From positions 384,501 to 448,500 of the forward strand of contig OY821790.1 in assembly GCA_963682175.1 (NCBI GenBank): a stretch of 64,000 nucleotides of DNA, read 5' to 3'. The position numbers and the translations under genes are program-made. The notes under the pieces are model-generated. The model was not told where the DNA came from. It saw nothing but the letters and a program-made list of their open reading frames with translations, and did no database searches. Below are positions 1 to 11,656 of the stretch, one piece after another. How positions within the stretch are numbered: position 1 is the first letter of the stretch; the number at the start of each line of letters is the position of its first letter. The stretch comes from Triglochin maritima. Its lineage: Eukaryota > Streptophyta > Magnoliopsida > Alismatales > Juncaginaceae.

Positions 1-970
1 ACCGAAGGACCTAAGAGCAAAACAGAATACTTCTCACCATCATGGGGAGTATTTTGGCAATTTGATTCGGGTCGGAGCTCCAACATGCAAACTAGATGCA
101 TCAAATACCAACAAAGCCTTCCAGAAAAGCCCACAAGAAATTCCAGAGCGATCCGGACACTGTAGACCGCTAATTGGCGGTCACTTTTCGTCCAAATGCG
201 CTCAAATTTCTCCAGCACATGTATTAGAGGATGTTTAGGCTATGTGTGGTATCTGTTTAGTCCCACATCAGGGGATTGTCCCGGATTAGCTTTTTCCATG
301 CCTATAAATAGAACTCTTCACCTCCTTTTGTAATCACTCCATATTTTAAGTGGCTATTCTTCCTACTAGAAGTGAGGCCTTGAAGCACACACTAAAGTAG
401 GAGGATGCTACTTTTAATGTGAGTCATTTTATCAATAAAGTTTTGTGTTTCTTTCATTGTTTGTTTTATGCTCCTTTTATTGTTTGTGCATGTTTTAGTT
501 TAATCGTCTTTTAATTCTAGCTTAGTTTTAATATGCTTTCTTTCAATAGTTTAATAATTAGTGTAATGTTTAGTGAGTAGTTCCATCCCCTTTGGGGGGT
601 GGAGTAGATGTACATACATGCATTAGAGAATGGGATGAATGCTTTAATTTCAATGTGTTGATTAAACATGAATGTATGCTTGCTTGTTTAGGATAGAATT
701 TATAACTTGATGAGTTTTGCCAAAATGATTAGACACCTCTCATGCTTGTTTAGGTTCTGAAATAAACACCTTGCATATGTAAATGTTAATCAACTAATTT
801 GGTGAATAGATTGATAGGTTTTGCCATAACATTTAGACACTTCCTATTCTTGATAAACACCACCTTCATGTGCTTAAAGAATGTATTCTACACCCACCTC
901 TTTGCATGTGTGCACTCACTCCACCCCTTAGGGGTTTTCCCATTTCTGTATTCCAGCATTCTTCCTTTGT
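1..970 (+). repeat. 5' LTR of E1, cut by window edge and internally deleted at its end
   Basis: Bases 1-958 align almost base for base with 6964-7921 of the 3' LTR. The alignment then stops: the roughly 220 bases that end the 3' LTR (about 7934-8152) are absent, and the sequence runs straight into the primer-binding site. Both sides of the junction carry TTTGTT, as expected of a short-homology deletion after insertion. Confidence 0.85.
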
Positions 971-972
971 TT

Positions 973-990
973 TGGCGTCGTTGCCGGGGA
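973..990 (+). other. Primer-binding site of E1 (tRNA-Asp type)
   Basis: TGGCGTCGTTGCCGGGGA differs at one base from the complement of the plant tRNA-Asp 3' end used by Athila/Tat elements (TGGCGCCGTTGCCGGGGA). Confidence 0.85.
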
Positions 991-2186
991 GGTGCCAGTC
1001 CAGACTCTTGTTTGGACAATTCGAGTGGATTTAATTTGTATTTTGTAGTTGTTCTTTGTTTCAGGAGACTGGGAATAGCAAGGGAAGGCTTCTGGAAAAA
1101 TTGCAAGGCTACCTGGGCACTTCAAACCGCCAATCAGCGGTCTGAGACCGCTAATCAGCGGTTGGGTGAGCTCAGTTCACCTTCTAGTTTTTTGTTGTTG
1201 TTAGCCTAATTTATATAGTAATCTGGGACTCCATTTGTGCATGTTCTGACTCTTAGATTGCTCCCAGATTAATAATCAATTCCCTTAAGCAACTTGGACC
1301 CTAAAACTCAAAGCAAAAGATTAGGCATTCTTGTTGTTTAGGTCATGCATCATGTATGTGACTTAGGCATTTAGATTGTCTTTTATCTTAGCTTTATTTT
1401 CTGTTGCTGAGAGCTGGCGTCAGGTACGCACCTTCTACTCTCATTCATGCATTTCGTATGAACATGCATTAGTTAGTAGGAAGTGCATTGCAACAAGTGT
1501 GAGTTGAGCGTTTGTTTGGAGAGTTGATTGCTAGATTAGGACTCCAAAACGCTACTAAGGAGGGGTTGTCCCATAAAAGATAAGGTGGGGGATTTCATCA
1601 CCCTTTCCTTCACCCCACAAACCACACTAATAAAGAGCCTAATTTTTAAAATCAAGTAGACATTGGCCTTAAGGATTTCGGGCGCATTAGGAGAGTGATC
1701 CGGTCCCGACCGTCATGACCTGATCGGCGTTGCCCACTTTGTCGATAGTAGGAGAGACGAGATCCCCGGATCTTGGCTCACTTGCTGGGCTTTGTGGTCC
1801 TCGTTGTAGGGAGGTGAGGCGTGTTGAGGCCGTGTGACCTCGCAGTTAGGCGTCGTCTAGCTGTAAGGACCTATAGCGACCTTAGGATTGCTTGAGCCTT
1901 GTTCGCTTGTGTGCTTCTACCTGTACCCATCCGCCGTAGCATAAGGACTTCTTCCCTTCTCTCCTGAGTCATTCTTTTCTCCTGTGTTCCCCAGTCTTCT
2001 CTTCTACGTACATTCTTTGTTTGAAAAAAAAACAAAAAAAGGTTTTGGTTTGTGTGTGCACCTTTGTGCATCCTTTCGTGGACACGAGACGAGAGTGGTC
2101 GTTGGACGAGGAGCGTTGTCAATCCGGCTTCGGTCATCGATTTCTCGACACCTTCCTCCTCTCGTGTTGCGCGCAGTCTGGGTTCA
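991..2186 (+). other. Untranslated leader of E1
   Basis: About 1.2 kb between primer-binding site and gag without a convincing reading frame. A stretch near 1565-1680 (GGTTGTCCC, a GGGGGATTTCATCACCC block, then AGACATTGGCC) recurs in the leader of E2 on the minus strand around 51480-51630, so it is a conserved leader feature, possibly for packaging. Confidence 0.65.
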
Positions 2187-5180
2187 ATGGCTGCTAATTT
2201 CCGTGAGGAGGAGCAGTTGCTGGACCCGCCTGCTCCACCTGTTCTTCCAGTTGTCGTTCCCATACCTCTTCGTGATCGATGCTACCCGAGCCGTATCGCT
2301 CTACCCTCATGCATCGTATTACCAGAGACTAATGGGAACCATTTTGAGGTTAAGCCTCAATTCATTTCCATGCTCCCTCGCTTCACTGGGAAAGGTGACC
2401 CCTATATCTTTCTCAGGGAATTTGAGGAGGTCTGTGCTATGTTCAAGCTGCAACAACTTAGCACAGACTCCATCCATCTTAGGCTCGTTCCTTTTGCACT
2501 AAAGGATGACGCCAAGAAGTGGTTGTACAGCAACCAGGAGAATGCCTTTAGGACTTGGGATGAGTTTCAATCTGCATTCCTCAAGAAGTACTTCCCAAAT
2601 CATCGGACTCAAAAATTGAGGAACGAAATCAATTCGTTCTATCAACATGAGACCGAACCATTTCATGCATACTTAGAGAGGTTCAAGGAGCTACTATCCT
2701 CATGCCCTCACCATGGCATTGAGTTGTGGCGCCTTTGTCAGATTGTGTACGAGGGTCTTCACATCCCGTCAAGAACGCTCCTTGAGTCCATGTGTCAAGG
2801 AGAGTTCTTGGGAAAGGATGAAAGGGATGCATGGGCTTTCCTAGAAGACCTTGCTGAGAAAACCATGCAATGGGAGAGTGTGAGGGAACCACCTGCATCG
2901 TCTAGTATAGGAGCGAGGATCGCGAATGCAAACTCGACTAGATCGGGTGCCGCATTTGCTATCGATACCACTACGGCCACCGAGGCACGCATGGCGGCCT
3001 TAATGCGCCGTATGGATTCGATTGAGCTCCAAAACCAACAAGGTGCACCTCACATGTCCACATCTGGTCTAGTTCCCTGTCATTCATGTGGTAGGGTAGG
3101 TCATGTAGAAAGCGAGTGTGTGTCTATTCCTTCTGAGATGGAGCGTGTCAACGCCATCTATGACAGAGCTAGGAATGACCCATACTCATCATCTTATAAT
3201 CCTGGATGGAGGAACCACCCCAATTTTTCATGGAACCAAACCAATGCCCCGGGTGGTCCTTCAAACTCCTCTAGACCACATTACCAATCACACCAACCTC
3301 CCATGCATGCACATTCCTATCAGCCACCCCAAGCGCAAACCACCAATCAATCGGGTTTCCCAAATTCCAATAATATGGAAACCCGATTCAATTTGCTTGA
3401 GACCTTGACTTGTGGACTTGAAAACTCAATGAAATTTTTTATGTCAACCACGAGTCATGTTCTCACTTCAAATCAGCAGACCATCAAATCTCTAGAGCTT
3501 CAGATGGGCCAATTAGCTCAGTCTGTACATGAAAGAGAGAGAGGGTCATTTCCTAGCCAGCCTGAGGCTAACCCCCGTGTGTACCAGCAACAACACATAC
3601 AAAATGAGAATGTGGTACCTCGGGGGAGGCAAGTGAACCATGTGGAGGAACCTGTTCACCATGTCAATGCCATTGTTACCTTAAGGAATGGAAAACAGGT
3701 TGACAATCACATTTCCTTGCCACACCCACCACCATCTATGCAGCCCCTCAGTGGGAATGGTGGTGAAGAAGAAGCTGAGGGTGAGGGTAATACACCAACG
3801 CTTCCTTCTTCTCAGGCACAGCAGAAAACCTATCTGCCAAAAGCTCCTTATCCAAGTAGGTTAACCAAAAAGCAGAGTGACAACATGGACAAGATATTAG
3901 AGGTATTTAAGCAAGTGAAGGTTAACATCCCCTTGTTGGATGTCATCCAACAAATACCTCAATATGCCAAAGTGTTGATAGATCTCTGCACAACCAAGAG
4001 GAAGACCAATGTTCCTAAGAAAGCATTCTTGGCTGCAAATATCAGCTCACTTTTGTCCAATCCCACCTACACAAAATACAAGGACCCTGGGTGTCCTACT
4101 ATTCAGTGTACGATAGGGGACACTAGATTGAGAAATGTTTTGCTTGATTTAGGATCAGCGGTCAACCTCCTCCCATTCTCTGTTTATCAACAGTTGAACT
4201 TGGGAGAATTGAAACCAACTAAGATCACCCTCCAACTGGCGGATAGATCCATTCGTATTCCCATGGGGATTATCGAGGACGTGCTTATCAAAGTTGGAGA
4301 TTTTATATTTCCAGTCGATTTTGTTGTCCTCGATACCAATCCTGTTGCGAACACCCACTCTCAAATACCTTTGATTTTGGGTAGACCATTTCTGGCAACC
4401 TCCAATGCCTTGATTAATTGTAGAAATGGTCTCATGAAGCTCTCATTCGGTAACATGAGTGCGGAGTTTCATGTGTTCAACTCTGGTAAGCAACAGGAAC
4501 CCATGGATGAACCTTTAAATCTAAATCTCATCCGCCAATTGGAGAAAGCACCACAAAATCAACGAACACCCCTAACCCCAATGCAACCCATTGAGAATGT
4601 TCGTGGGCCCAGCGAAAACTCATTGCTTGTCTTCGCAATGCAACAAAGTGAGCTGGCCTCGAACATGAATGTCCAAAGGGAGTGTTCGTTGCATGATTCA
4701 ATTGAGAGTACTAGTGAGAGTGAGACACCTCATCATATGCCTATACGAGAAGGTGTCTCTACCTCATGTCCCATGGCCATTGAGCCATTTGAGCTTCATA
4801 TTGACTCCAACAAGGACCCACCTATGACCGAGCTTATGCTTGATGATCTAAATGATGGTGGGAGGTCCTTGTTGGATGACTTGGGGAGAAGCCCCATTTT
4901 TAGTGATGCAGGTCTGCTGCATCCATCGAATGAGCCTAAGGAACTCATTCCGATGCACCCGCCTATTGGTTGGAGGGTTTTCTTCGATGAGCAATTAAAC
5001 CCTAGTGAGGCAACACAACTTCATTCTTTGTTGCCCAAACCCAACCAATATCATGAGGGGTTCGAGCCTTTCAGCTTTGACCTTTCACCCCTCATGACAC
5101 CTCAGAGTACCAGTGGAGTTTGCCCATCTCGGCAAGTCTCTGGTCCTCATGACTTGATGTTCTCATTTGATGTTCCTTGA
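2187..5180 (+). CDS. Retrotransposon gag-protease polyprotein (Ty3/gypsy, Athila/Tat-like)
   Basis: The frame encodes about 997 residues from the ATG at 2187; the same frame is open back to 2052, but the conserved N-terminus begins with MAANFREEEQ. Early on is the LRDRCYP motif typical of this clade. The retrotransposon gag domain follows (LKDDAKKWLYS, then FLKKYFPNHRT), then a CCHC zinc knuckle CHSCGRVGHVESEC (CX2CX4HX4C) at about residue 300, and a retropepsin-like protease whose active site reads LLDLGSAVNLLPFS at about residue 650. Gag packages element RNA and the protease matures gag. Beyond the protease is a tail of roughly 250 residues with no recognised domain, then a stop. No polymerase follows. 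The frame is undamaged, so the element may still supply gag while depending on another element for reverse transcription and integration. Confidence 0.88.
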   Translation: MAANFREEEQLLDPPAPPVLPVVVPIPLRDRCYPSRIALPSCIVLPETNGNHFEVKPQFISMLPRFTGKGDPYIFLREFEEVCAMFKLQQLSTDSIHLRLVPFALKDDAKKWLYSNQENAFRTWDEFQSAFLKKYFPNHRTQKLRNEINSFYQHETEPFHAYLERFKELLSSCPHHGIELWRLCQIVYEGLHIPSRTLLESMCQGEFLGKDERDAWAFLEDLAEKTMQWESVREPPASSSIGARIANANSTRSGAAFAIDTTTATEARMAALMRRMDSIELQNQQGAPHMSTSGLVPCHSCGRVGHVESECVSIPSEMERVNAIYDRARNDPYSSSYNPGWRNHPNFSWNQTNAPGGPSNSSRPHYQSHQPPMHAHSYQPPQAQTTNQSGFPNSNNMETRFNLLETLTCGLENSMKFFMSTTSHVLTSNQQTIKSLELQMGQLAQSVHERERGSFPSQPEANPRVYQQQHIQNENVVPRGRQVNHVEEPVHHVNAIVTLRNGKQVDNHISLPHPPPSMQPLSGNGGEEEAEGEGNTPTLPSSQAQQKTYLPKAPYPSRLTKKQSDNMDKILEVFKQVKVNIPLLDVIQQIPQYAKVLIDLCTTKRKTNVPKKAFLAANISSLLSNPTYTKYKDPGCPTIQCTIGDTRLRNVLLDLGSAVNLLPFSVYQQLNLGELKPTKITLQLADRSIRIPMGIIEDVLIKVGDFIFPVDFVVLDTNPVANTHSQIPLILGRPFLATSNALINCRNGLMKLSFGNMSAEFHVFNSGKQQEPMDEPLNLNLIRQLEKAPQNQRTPLTPMQPIENVRGPSENSLLVFAMQQSELASNMNVQRECSLHDSIESTSESETPHHMPIREGVSTSCPMAIEPFELHIDSNKDPPMTELMLDDLNDGGRSLLDDLGRSPIFSDAGLLHPSNEPKELIPMHPPIGWRVFFDEQLNPSEATQLHSLLPKPNQYHEGFEPFSFDLSPLMTPQSTSGVCPSRQVSGPHDLMFSFDVP

Positions 5181-6759
5181 CCAAATGATTATGAGAATAT
5201 CTTGGGTGATGTATATATCTTGTAAAAACAAAAAACAACAAAAAAACAACAAAAAAAAGTGTGTAATAAAAGACTCCTTCAGTGAGCATCGATTGTTGTG
5301 GGCCCCAACCCTTGTGTACTTGGGCCCCAATTTCTTCACGTATTTATCTCCCTTCTTCAGCTTCTCACAGGTTTTGAGGGAATTTGGGTTTGTGTCCATC
5401 AACATGACCTCGAACGTCCCTTTGTACTTCATGTTGGTGAGATCTTTCCTTTTTCATGCATATATCCATGTAGTATCTTGTTCACATTCATTGAGGACAA
5501 TGCATGAAGTAGGTGTGGGGGGCTGTTTTACGTGTGTACATAGTCGAGTCTTTTTCCTTTGGTTTTATTTTCTTTTGTTTGTACTGCTAGGGTCATGTTA
5601 GTGTGCCGCATTTAACATTGATATATCTGCTTGTCATGATCCTTGGGTGACTTGTCTTCTTTTGCTTGCCGAGTGCTTTAAAATTTTCACATTTCTTTCA
5701 AAATCTTCATGTGTTTGCGAAAGAAAATGTTTTTGTAGGTTTTGCGTGTGTTTAGCATGTGCAAAACCGTTGAGAGACAAAGTAAAAAGAAAGCTCCCAA
5801 AATTGTCTTGAACTTGATGCATTAGGATTTCTAGTTTACTGGCTTTAGGTCTTATCGAGTCGTTAGGATGCACCCCGATTTTCCCTCGGGGGGTGTGTAA
5901 TCATAGGGTTTCAACACTCAAACATTTAAAGAAGTCCACCCTGAACCTAGTGAGTCAAATAATTCGTGTCTGTTAGTATAAGGAAGTTTGTCGTAGTCAA
6001 GGGCCCTTAATCTCTTTTTGTGAAACTTAAGTGTAGGGGTTTTAGTTCCCATGTAGATAAATAAATAAGTGGTGTTCTCTCTTCTCGCACGGCTCCTATC
6101 ACTCGGGAAAGTAGGTCTGAGGGGACTTTGTGCCTGGTGCTTTCGAGTCATCTGACTTGGGATGCACCGACCGAACTCCCGTTACACGGGTGGTAGGGAT
6201 CGCCCTATGTGGAGATTTGGGGGAAGGTGTACGTGATAGTGTAAGTCCTCATAGGCAATGATGCACGAAACCTGACCCTGGGAGAATCAAACACCAACCA
6301 ATAAAATGCTCAAAAGAATAAAAGAAAAAAAAAGAGTCAAATAAGAACCAAAATGGACTCTACACATTGTATCACATTCAGAAGTCAAGGTTGCCCATGT
6401 CTTTCACTCAAGTCCTTAACTAACTTTCACGAATAACTCATTAGGCTATGTGTGTGGACTGATTACATTTATAGAGTCGACCCGTAGTATTACCGCGTCC
6501 CATGATCGACAAAATAAGTCCAACGAGTCGTGTAGCTAGATTGATTAATGCATCTTGTTCGGATTTTGTGGGTATATCCGCTGAAAACCCTCAGGAGACA
6601 ACACTCCTCCTCCTAGCAACAAGGAGGTTTAATGGCTTGTTGCACGTGCTAAGTGCAACCGTGATTCCTACGAAAGTGAGTTAGGATTTCTTGTTTTTCG
6701 TATGTTTTTCTCTTTCTTTGTTTTCCTCGGGACTAGCAAAAGTTAGGTGTGGGGGTATT
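5181..6759 (+). other. Non-coding 3' internal region of E1 with conserved block and polypurine tract
   Basis: No frame of note in 1.6 kb where pol would normally lie. A block at 5487-5522 (TTGAGGACAATGCATGA, then GGTGTGGGGGG) is shared with the E1-family fragment (9192-9230, minus) and E2 (48301-48336, minus). A second purine-rich run, GGTGTGGGGGTATT at 6746-6759, sits directly before the 3' LTR and is the plus-strand primer. The same run precedes the 3' LTR of E2. Confidence 0.7.
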
Positions 6760-8152
6760 TGATTGACATCATTTCATACTTATATTCGTATCTTATATCC
6801 ATTATCTTTCACCTAAACAATGCTATGTTACGAGTTTTATGTTTAGTTTTCAGGAATAAATAGGTTTGAAGAGATGAAGCATAAAAGGACCCAAAAGTTG
6901 GGAAAAAGACTGAATTGTGAGATGTGGGGACCAAGATGCAAGGAAGAAGGACCTGAATGCAAGACCGAAGGACCTAAGAGCAAAACAGAATACTTCTCAC
7001 CATCATGGGGAGTATTTTGGCAATTCGATTCGGGTCGGATCTCCAACATGCAAACTAGATGCATCAAATACCAACAAAGCCTTCCAGAAAAGCCCACAAG
7101 AAATTCCAGAGCGATCCGGACACTGTAGACCGCTAATTGGCGGTCACTTTTCGTCCAAATGCGCTCAAATTTCTCCAGCACATGTATTAGAGGATGTTTA
7201 GGCTATGTGTGGTATCTGTTTAGTCCCGCATCGGGGGATTGTCCCGGATTAGCTTTTTCCATGCCTATAAATAGAACTCTTCACCTCCTTTTGTAATCAC
7301 TCCATATTTTAAGTGGCTATTCTTCCTACTAGAAGTGAGGCCTTGAAGCACACACTAAAGTAGGAGGATGCTACTTTTAATGTGAGTCATTTTATCAATA
7401 AAGTTTTGTGTTTCTTTCATTGTTTGTTTTATGCTCCTTTTATTGTTTGTGCATGTTTTAGTTTAATCGTCTTTTAATTCTAGCTTAGTTTTAATATGCT
7501 TTCTTTCCATAGTTTAATAATTCATGTAATGTTTAGTGAGTAGTTCCATCCCCTTTGGGGGGTGGACTAGACGTACATACATGCATTAGAGAATGGGATG
7601 AATGCTTTAATTTCAATGTGTTGATTAAACATGAATGTATGCTTGCTTGTTTAGGATAGAATTTATAACTTGATGAGTTTTGCCAAAATGATTAGACACC
7701 TCTCATGCTTGTTTAGGTTCTGAAATAAACAACTTGCATATGTAAATGTTAATCAACCAAGTTGGTGAATAGATTGATAGGTTTTGCCATAACATTTAGA
7801 CACTTCCTATGCTTGATAAACACCACCTTCATGTGCTTAAGGAATGTATTGTACACCCACCTCTTTGCTTGTGTGCACTCACTCCACCCCTTAGGGGTTT
7901 TCCATTCCTGAAATTCCAGCACTTCTATTTTGTTCTTAGCTTAGTTTTTATTTGATCGTTTATTTCTTTGTTTCGCATTTCGTACTTCTTAGCGTAGTTT
8001 AGTGTAGAGTAGCGTAACCAACTCTCTTCTCCATTATTTTCGCCACTTGATTTCGTGTAAACAAGAGGCTGCTCACCTCCCTGAGGACGACCCGTACTTG
8101 CCACCGCTTCATCGCGGCCGTGCACTTGCGGTTTAAATTAAAACGTTCAACA
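6760..8152 (+). repeat. 3' LTR of E1 (about 1.39 kb)
   Basis: It begins TGATTGACATC just after the polypurine tract and ends AACGTTCAACA at 8152, where copia coding sequence (minus strand) starts without a gap. Its full length is confirmed by a second family LTR at 9255-10633 (minus), about 1.38 kb, whose ends align with both ends of this one. Confidence 0.85.
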
Positions 8153-8772
8153 CCAGCCTAGCTTTGAAAACGCTCACATTTCCATCCTTGTCTATTTTGA
8201 ATTTGAAAATTCATTTGCATCCTATGGGTGTTACCCCATATGGCAAATCAACCAAGTTTCAAACTTGATTTTCAGACATGGATTCCATTTCAGATTTCAT
8301 GGCTCCAAGCTATTTTCGAAATCTGGACTCGTCATAACTTCTTTGTAGCTGTTAGGCTCCTGAATCTCCAAAAGTAGGATCTCACAACTCTCGGTCAAAT
8401 GGAAACCAACATACGTCTTGGGCTGAGATCGTGGCCTATCAGATTTACATAGGACTGGAGCAACAGGAGAAGTGTTCACAACAATTTGTGAATCTTCGCA
8501 CCAATTTGATTCGACTGGGACAGTAATAGAGTCGTATGGTGAATGGACGACTTCAGAGACATTATTTGTTACCCTTGTTAGGGTTTCAGAGTCATGTACC
8601 TCTATCTCTGGCACATGTACTCCCACTTCGATTGAGGTGTCATACACAAATGTTGTTGCCTCTGACGTGGGTTGAACCACATCCATTTGTTGCTTTTCTA
8701 GAATTTCTTCGAGAACTACATTACTCCAACTTGTCTGTTTGGAAAGAAATTCTCTTTCCAAAAAGACATTGT
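8153..8772 (-). pseudogene. Copia element fragment: end of integrase region and start of reverse transcriptase
   Basis: On the minus strand, 8779-8297 encodes the spacer between integrase and reverse transcriptase (FLEREFLSKQT through YKEVMTSPDFEN). After a stop, 8296-8153 still reads recognisably as the start of copia reverse transcriptase: a degraded form of the usual PIGCKWIFK motif, ending in FKARLV exactly where the E1 LTR begins. Frame and stop damage make this a pseudogene. The rest of the reverse transcriptase should lie left of E1, outside the window. Part of the segment (8637-8772) is a diverged second copy of 10634-10771. Confidence 0.8.
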
Positions 8773-10633
8773 GATTCACTAGATTCAGGGTGGACTTCTT
8801 TATTTATTTGAGTACTGAAACCCTATGATTACTCGCCCCCCGAGGGAAGACCGGGGTGCATCCTTACGACTCGATAAGACTTAAAGCCAGTATACTAGAT
8901 ATCCTAATGCATCATGTTCAAGACAATTTTGGGAGCTTTCTTTATACTTTGCCTCTCAACGGTTTTGCACATGCTAAACACACGCAAACATTTTCTTTCG
9001 CAACACATGAAGATTTTGAAAGAAAAGAAAATTTTAAAGCATTAGGCAAGCAAAAGAAGACAAGTCACCCAATGATCATGACAAACAAATATATCGATAT
9101 TAAATGCAGTACACTAACATGACCCTAGAAAGGTAAACAAAAGAAAGCGAAATAAAACAAAAGATACACAAAATATGTACATACGTTAAAACACCCCCAC
9201 ACACACCTAATTCATGCATTGTCCTCAATGTATGGCAGAACGGCGCCAAAAACTTGTTTAATCGTTTAAAATACCGCAAGTGCACGGTGTCAGTGAAGCC
9301 ACGACAAATACAAGTCAATTGACGGGGAGGTGAGTAGCCTCTAATTTGTCCAAAATCAAGTGGCGAAAAAAAGGAAAAGAGATTTAATTATGCTACATTA
9401 AACTACACTAAACTAGTAAGGAACTAATGCAAAAGAAGGTAACTAGCAATTGACTAAAATGAAACTTAGAGGCTTAATAACTAAGTTGGAAATCAGAAAG
9501 AGAAACCCCTAAGCGGTGGTGTAAGTGTACACATGCAATAAGATGGTGAAGAATGCATTCAATAGGCACAAATGTAGGTTATGTTTTCATGCATAGGAAG
9601 TGTCTAATGGTTATGGCAAAACCTATCAATCCAATCACTAACCTAGTTGATTAACGTTAACATACACGAGTTGGTTATTTAAGAACCAAAACAAGCATAG
9701 AAGGTGTCGAATAGTTGTGGAAAAACCCATCAAGTTAAATGTTTTATCCTAAACAAGCAAGCATACATTCACATTTATCAACACATTTCATAACAAAACA
9801 TTCTTTTCCATTCCTATTTGCATGTATAAACATCATCTCCACCCCCAAAGGGTATGGATCTACTCACTAATCATTAAACTAACTTTTATATTAAAAGAGA
9901 AAAACATGTTAACTAAGACTACTAAATTTAATGAAAGGAAATTAAGCTAAGCATGCAAGAAACACAAAAGAGACAACATATCAAAGAAAATTTTATTTAA
10001 TTTTAGACTCACAATAAAAGTAGCATCTCTTCACTTGAGTTTTGCTCCAAGGCTTGACTATAAGTAGAGGGATTAGCCACCAAGCATGTAGTAAAATACA
10101 AGGGAAGAGGAAGACTTCTATTTATAGTCATAGAAAAATGTAATCAGCGACAATCTCCCGATGTGAGACTAATGCACTATCAAAAATAGACATAAAACAC
10201 TCTAATACATGACCTGCCCAAATCTTATCGGATATGGAGAGAACCCGACCGCCAATTGGCAGTCTATAGACTCTGGATCGGGTCTGGATTTGAAGTGTGG
10301 TTGTCTGGCTTGATTTCTTCGTGTGTGATGCACCCGAGTAGGTTATTGGAGTTTAAGCCCAAATCAAATTGCCAAAATACTCCTCATGATAATGTGAAGT
10401 TTCTTGATTTTCTCATTGGTCCTTTTGGTTTACATCCGGGTCCTTCCCGCTTGCATCTCACTCCCTAGGTCTTACAACTCAGTCATTTTTCTTGTTTTTT
10501 GGTCCTTTTTGTGCATCTTCTCCTCAAACCTATTTATTCCTGAAATATAAACATAAAACTCGTTACGTAGCATTGTTTAGGTGATAGATAATAGATATAA
10601 GACATATATGTATGCATGATATGATGTCAATCA
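8773..10633 (-). mobile_element. Deletion derivative of the E1 family lodged in the copia element
   Basis: Read on the minus strand this is one LTR (10633-9255), a truncated tRNA-Asp primer-binding site (TGGCGCCGTT, about 9239-9248), then directly the conserved TTGAGGACAATGCATG block and about 400 bases matching E1 internal positions 5490-5960. All gag-protease sequence is deleted. The fragment stops inside the internal region at about 8773 with no second LTR. The outer LTR end at 10633 is clean (TGATTGACATC) and abuts copia integrase sequence. Confidence 0.8.
9255..10633 (-). repeat. LTR of the E1-family derivative
   Basis: Reverse complement starts TGATTGACATCATATCATGC and ends at the plus-strand TGTTTAATCG (9255), followed by a short spacer and primer-binding site. 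It aligns along its length with the E1 3' LTR but is clearly diverged, so it is an older copy. Confidence 0.82.
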
Positions 10634-11640
10634 GTGTCATACACAGATGTTGTTGCCTCTGACGTGGGTTGAACCACATCCATTTGTTGCTCTTCTCTAA
10701 TTTCTTCGGGAACTACATTACTCCTACTTGTCTGTTTCGAAAGAAATTCTCTTTCCAAAAAGACACCATCACGAGCAACAAAGACTTTGTTTTCTGATTG
10801 GTTATAGAAGTAATAACCCTTAGTTTCTTTTGGATAATCCACAAAAAAACATTTGTCTGACTTAGGAGAAAGCTTATCAGAGAGTAAACGTTTTACATAA
10901 GTTTCACATCCCTGGACTTTCAGAAAAGACAACTTTGGAACTTTTCCAGTCCATATCTCATATGGAGTCTTTTCCACAACTTTTGACGGAGTTCTATTTA
11001 GTGTAAAAGCAGTTGTTTCAAGAGCATATCCCCAGAAGGATACTGGAAGACTGGCAAAACTCATCATAGATCGAACCATGTCTAACAATGTTCAATTTCT
11101 CCTTTCGGACACACTATTCTATTGTGGTGTTCCTGGTGGAGTTAGTTGTGAAACAATTCCACAGCTCCTAAGATGATCATCAAATTCTTGACTCAAATAC
11201 TTACCACCACGATCTGATCGTAATGACTTGATTTTCTTGCCATGTTGGTTTTCTACTTCATTTTGAATTTGTTTGAACTTTTCAAATGATTCAGATTTAC
11301 GTCTTATTAAGTATACGTAACTATATCTACTTAAATCATCAGTAAATGTGATGAAGTAATTGAAACTTCCTCTAGCCATGGAACTCATTGGACCACACAC
11401 ATCTATATGTATGAGTATTAATAGTTCACTTGCTCTCTCCCCTTTCCAGTAAAGGGTGCATTTGCCATTTTCCCATCAAACAAGATTCACATGTATCGTA
11501 TGATTCTAAATCAAACGATGTTAAAAGTCCATTCTTTTGGAGCTTTTGCATGCATTTCAGGTTTATATGACAAAGGCGACAATGACAGAGGTAAGTGGGA
11601 TTTGATTCGTTTGATTTTTGTTTTTTGGTGTTTATGTTAA
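10634..11640 (-). pseudogene. Copia GAG-pre-integrase and integrase core, broken
   Basis: From about 11600 down to 11460 the minus strand shows the pre-integrase zinc region (CRLCHI, then CESCLMGKWQMH). The integrase core follows with FTDDLSRYSYVYL (first catalytic Asp) and SLRSDRGGKYLS (second Asp). Premature stops lie near 11118 and 11090, around the region that should hold the catalytic Glu. The frame resumes as LDMVRSMMSFA through ENKVFVARD. The domain order protease, integrase, then reverse transcriptase, together with the earlier gag, identifies Ty1/copia. It is non-functional as read. Confidence 0.85.
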
Positions 11641-11656
11641 AGATGTGATGATCTAA

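Larger units (their letters stand above)
1..8152 (+). mobile_element. E1: Athila/Tat-like gypsy element encoding only gag-protease
   Basis: The element has two related LTRs, a primer-binding site complementary to the 3' end of tRNA-Asp, one gag-protease frame and a polypurine tract. No reverse transcriptase, RNase H or integrase frame lies between the protease (ending 5180) and the 3' LTR (starting 6760). This matches the non-autonomous TR-GAG type of architecture. The left end is off the window: base 1 corresponds to 6964 in the 3' LTR, so about 204 bases of the 5' LTR are missing. The right end abuts copia reverse-transcriptase sequence directly at 8153, so E1 inserted into that older copia element. 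Its target-site duplication cannot be checked. Confidence 0.85.

Noticed and set aside
5181..6759. Envelope-like gene in E1, as in some Athila elements
   Set aside because: No frame with signal peptide, membrane segment or useful length in the region.
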